Shown here in pieces: positions 29,942 through 32,505 of a DNA stretch of 32,505 nt. Both the position numbers and the translations under genes were made by a program. The DNA is taken from positions 1 to 32,505 of the forward strand of contig JADGJA010000185.1 of assembly GCA_027596035.1 (NCBI GenBank), in the 5' to 3' direction. The first letter of the stretch is position 1. Every line of letters starts with the position of its first letter. The stretch is from Thoreauomyces humboldtii (Eukaryota > Chytridiomycota > Chytridiomycetes > Spizellomycetales > Powellomycetaceae). The notes under the pieces were generated by a model. It was not told where the DNA came from. It worked only from the letters and a program-made list of their open reading frames with translations, and searched no databases.

Positions 29942-31564
29942 TCAGTCCAAAAAGAAGGCTAGACTGGAGCGAACAGCGGGCCGGAGTGCATTGGGTTTCG
30001 TCAGGCCTGACAGGATATAGCCCATGCCTCCGGCAAACATGGCGAACTCTGCTCTGGGAATTCTAGGCATTCGTAGCATTTTGCCGTTCGACAGCCTCCA
30101 CCACAAGCTTTCGAGAGCTTTGGGAACGACATACACAGCGATTTCGCGACGCCGACTCGGATGCTCTAGCAGGATCGAGAAGCCCGACAACGCGGCACCG
30201 ACAAGAGGACCTGTCATGCCGTCACGCTGCCTAAGGTTTCTCACGGCACAGAGCGGCATCCACGTGATGACGATGAAGGAAGCGAGGAAGTTGGCCGAAA
30301 CGGCGGTACCTCGCAGGGCGCTGATGAGGGTGGCGCGGGGCGCATCAAGGAGTCGGTTGCGTCTGAACAGGAGCACAGGTAGGAGGTGGACCAGGATGTA
30401 GATTTTGGCAGAGTCTCGCATGCCGGACACCCAGGTCTTTGCAAGATGCTCTACGCAGCCACGGCCGCTGTGGAACACTCCGCATGGTATGTGACCGTGA
30501 ACCGGGTTGCCGGCGGCGCGAGGCATGCCCAGCATGTGGGCAACGTCACCGAGGACGTCTGCGTGACCAGTGTCCTTGTGGGAGACCATGGTTCCGTGAC
30601 CAAAGTCGTGGTAGGCTTGCTTGACGTTCGGATCCATACGACCCATGCGCGTGATCCAGTTGGTGTACACTTTCGGGAGAGCTTGGGGACTACGAGAAAG
30701 AAGGCAACGTAGGGCCGATTTTAGTGATGAGCAGTGGGGGAAACGGTCGTCATTGTCAAAGCCAGTTTCATCTTACAAGAGAAACCAGCAGTACATGATC
30801 TGTGTACAAGCAGCAACAAAGACGCTAGTAGCTCCGTTATTGATAACGAAGCGAGGGACTCCGGCCCGCTGCAAAGTCGAACGAATCGCGTTCTTCTCAT
30901 AGGAGACGACCGAATCCGCAGCTCGAACCAACGCGAAAAGCGCAAACTCGGGGCGCTTGGCCGGCTCGATGATCAAAAGCGCCAAAGCGCTGGAAACGGT
31001 GGCAGCGACAACGGTTGGGTTGAAAACGGATTGGTAGAACCGTACAGGCAAGTCCATCGTCTCTGGCGATGGTGCGAGGTGCTCCGTCTGGTTTCCCGCA
31101 CGCCACCCGTCGTCGATGAGAAGCGTGAGACCACCTTCCGAGTGTTCCTCGAAGTTGTCCGAGCAGGCTCGGGTGATGTGTCGATGTCGAGGATCTGTCA
31201 GAACAACACCGGTGGAAACAAGCTTGGAGCGACGCGTCTCCTGCCATAGCTTCAGAGCAACCCAGGCCGACTGGTCGAGCAGCCTGAAGCCACCTAGTAG
31301 GACCAGCATGAACGTCGGCCAGCGACCCTTGACGCCTGCGCCTAGGACCGCGATCATGCGCAAGACAACAGACCATCTACGGGTGTTTCCTCGCGGACTG
31401 CACAACTTGACGAGGAGCGACGCAAGCTTGGGCCCCGTCTCGATGAGATATCCGGACAGGTACGCCTTGAAACATGTCCGCACGATCTGGGTAGGCGAAT
31501 GCTCCAAAGCGGGCATGGTCGTCGCGAGCGTTTTGCAGGTAGTACGTTCGGGTACGATCGTCAT
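29942..31564 (-). CDS. TMEM135-like multi-pass membrane protein
   Basis: Exons 31564-30777 and 30689-29942 (511 residues), joined over an 87-bp GT-AG intron that restores FPQALPKVYTNWI. Recognised by family-type blocks: RPEFALFALVRAADSV, PCGVFHSGRGCVEHLAKTW with paired Cys/His, LRGTAVSANFLASFIVITW, and AVYVVPKALESLWWRL near the end. Several hydrophobic segments are present. In animals TMEM135 is linked to peroxisomes and mitochondria (metabolite export and mitochondrial dynamics); transfer of that role here is inference. Possible starts are Met at 31564 or 31516; the latter gives MPALEHSPTQIVRTC, also a reasonable N-terminus. A further upstream exon cannot be excluded. Confidence 0.8.
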
Positions 31565-32103
31565 TTCGATGATGTCGTCTGTATGGATTCCTCGCTTGAG
31601 TGCAGGAAACAAGGGGACGCAGCAAGCGCTGACCAGGGCTTCTCTCTTACCATGCTCCGACTCGCCCTGAGAGGATTATTCAAATGGCCGCAAACTGTAC
31701 GGGGTCCACCCAGCCTCTTTCAAGGCGGCGCTGGGGCTGATGCTGACATCATGCTGCAACGTCCCTCGCGGTCACGATTGCGAGTCATAACGGCTTTGTC
31801 TTTCTCATTTTCTTTTTTCCCGAATCCCACGCAGTCCCATGCAGGACACGCTCGGATGGTCGATAAGAAAAAAGCACTGCGTGTCCGTACAGTACAGTAC
31901 TATGCTCGTCGGCGCCCACGGCTGAGTTCGGGTCTGACAAGGACGACAATTGCAGGCAGGCCGCTGCTCACTACGGTGCATGCAGTACAACAATACAGCA
32001 CTCGTACTATGGGTCCCAAGGGGATACGAGTCTTACGACAGTTTAATTTTGCGAAGCGGTCGAATTATATGACTCGAATACCAGTGTCTTTCTTTTTCTT
32101 TTG

Positions 32104-32145
32104 ATAGCGGTAAAAGATTTGCTGTAGAAAATCTTTTACCGCTAT
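32104..32145. repeat. Inverted repeat, 17-bp arms
   Basis: Perfect 17-bp arms, ATAGCGGTAAAAGATTT at 32104-32120 and its reverse complement at 32129-32145, with an 8-bp spacer. As RNA or single-stranded DNA it would form a strong hairpin. It lies in non-coding sequence beyond the promoter side of the TMEM135-like gene. Confidence 0.85.
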
Positions 32146-32173
32146 GAGTCATAGCCCATGACTACGTACCACA

Positions 32174-32202
32174 CCGTAAAAGATTTGCGGTAAAAGATTT
32201 GC
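32174..32202. repeat. Direct copies of the hairpin-arm sequence
   Basis: The core CGTAAAAGATTTGC at 32175-32188 is followed immediately by CGGTAAAAGATTTGC at 32188-32202, the same word as 32108-32122 in the hairpin arm. Together there are three direct copies and one inverted copy within 100 bp. Confidence 0.8.
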
Positions 32203-32505
32203 AAAAGAAAGAGGGATTTCTCGAATCTCGACGCGTGCCTCAGGCGTGCCGTACACGAGGAGACGAGAGGGCAGGAGTAGTCATGCAGGAGAAGCTGGAG
32301 AACTCCTGGCAGCAGGACCGGACTCTCTTCTCTGAGGGCCCTGTTACGGTCTCTTGCGTGGGACATGCTTTCGCTTGCGTGAAGCGTGAAGAGGAAAGAA
32401 GCATCGAGGTTGCTTTTCCTGCCTTTCTTATCCATCCTCGAACAAGTGCTTTTGCTCCCCGCTTGCTCTCTGCAAGACTTGTGGCCTCACACACAAGCTC
32501 ACGCC

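Larger units (their letters stand above)
31565..32505. other. Right-end region without a supported gene
   Basis: About 0.9 kb holding the 5' flank of the TMEM135-like gene. Seen: a T/C-rich stretch near 31800-31820, a GTACAGTACAGTAC tandem near 31887-31900, and the repeat cluster at 32104-32202. The open frames (for example 32142-32435 minus) have no recognisable features. Confidence 0.4.

Overview
The window is nuclear DNA from a fungus. Genes are split by short GT-AG introns (about 55-122 bp) with CTAAC/CTGAC-like branch sites. The clear housekeeping neighbours are a GLO3-type Arf GTPase-activating protein and a TMEM135-family membrane protein. I cannot fix the phylum from sequence alone. 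The short introns, TMEM135-like and claudin-like genes, and a condensation-domain style more like bacterial than ascomycete synthetases would suit an early-diverging (chytrid-, blastocladio- or mucoromycote-like) fungus; this is inference.

Layout, left to right: (1) GLO3/ArfGAP2-3 homologue, plus strand, 5 exons, 235-2047. (2) F-box-like/ankyrin-repeat protein, plus strand, 3 exons, 2311-3955. (3) A 1.2 kb gap without a supported gene. (4) A giant minus-strand nonribosomal peptide synthetase (NRPS), 26819 down to 5139, which I assemble as 13 exons encoding 6,960 residues in one open frame. (5) A ~0.7 kb divergent intergenic region. (6) A small secreted cysteine-rich protein, plus strand, 27524-27886. 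(7) A four-helix claudin/PMP22-like membrane protein, minus strand, 28410-29090. (8) A TMEM135-like protein, minus strand, 29942 to about 31564. (9) A gene-free right end with a small inverted/direct repeat cluster near 32.1-32.2 kb.

The NRPS is the centre of interest. Its domain order is FAAL-T0-C1-T1-C2-A1-T2-C3-A2-T3-C4-A3-T4-C5-(A stub)-T5-C6-A4-T6-TE-ankyrin-(decayed T/A/T). A fatty acyl-AMP ligase would load an acyl chain on T0, six condensation domains would extend it, and a type I thioesterase would release it, so a lipopeptide is the predicted product. Only three adenylation domains (A1-A3) look fully intact. The first extension module has no A domain, the fifth keeps only an A6-A7 stub, and A4 has damaged core motifs. 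The number of residues added therefore cannot be read off by simple collinearity.

Three things look new: an ankyrin block fused downstream of the thioesterase in an NRPS, a fossil carrier/adenylation segment after it, and an intron pattern in which eleven of twelve introns sit inside adenylation-domain core motifs.
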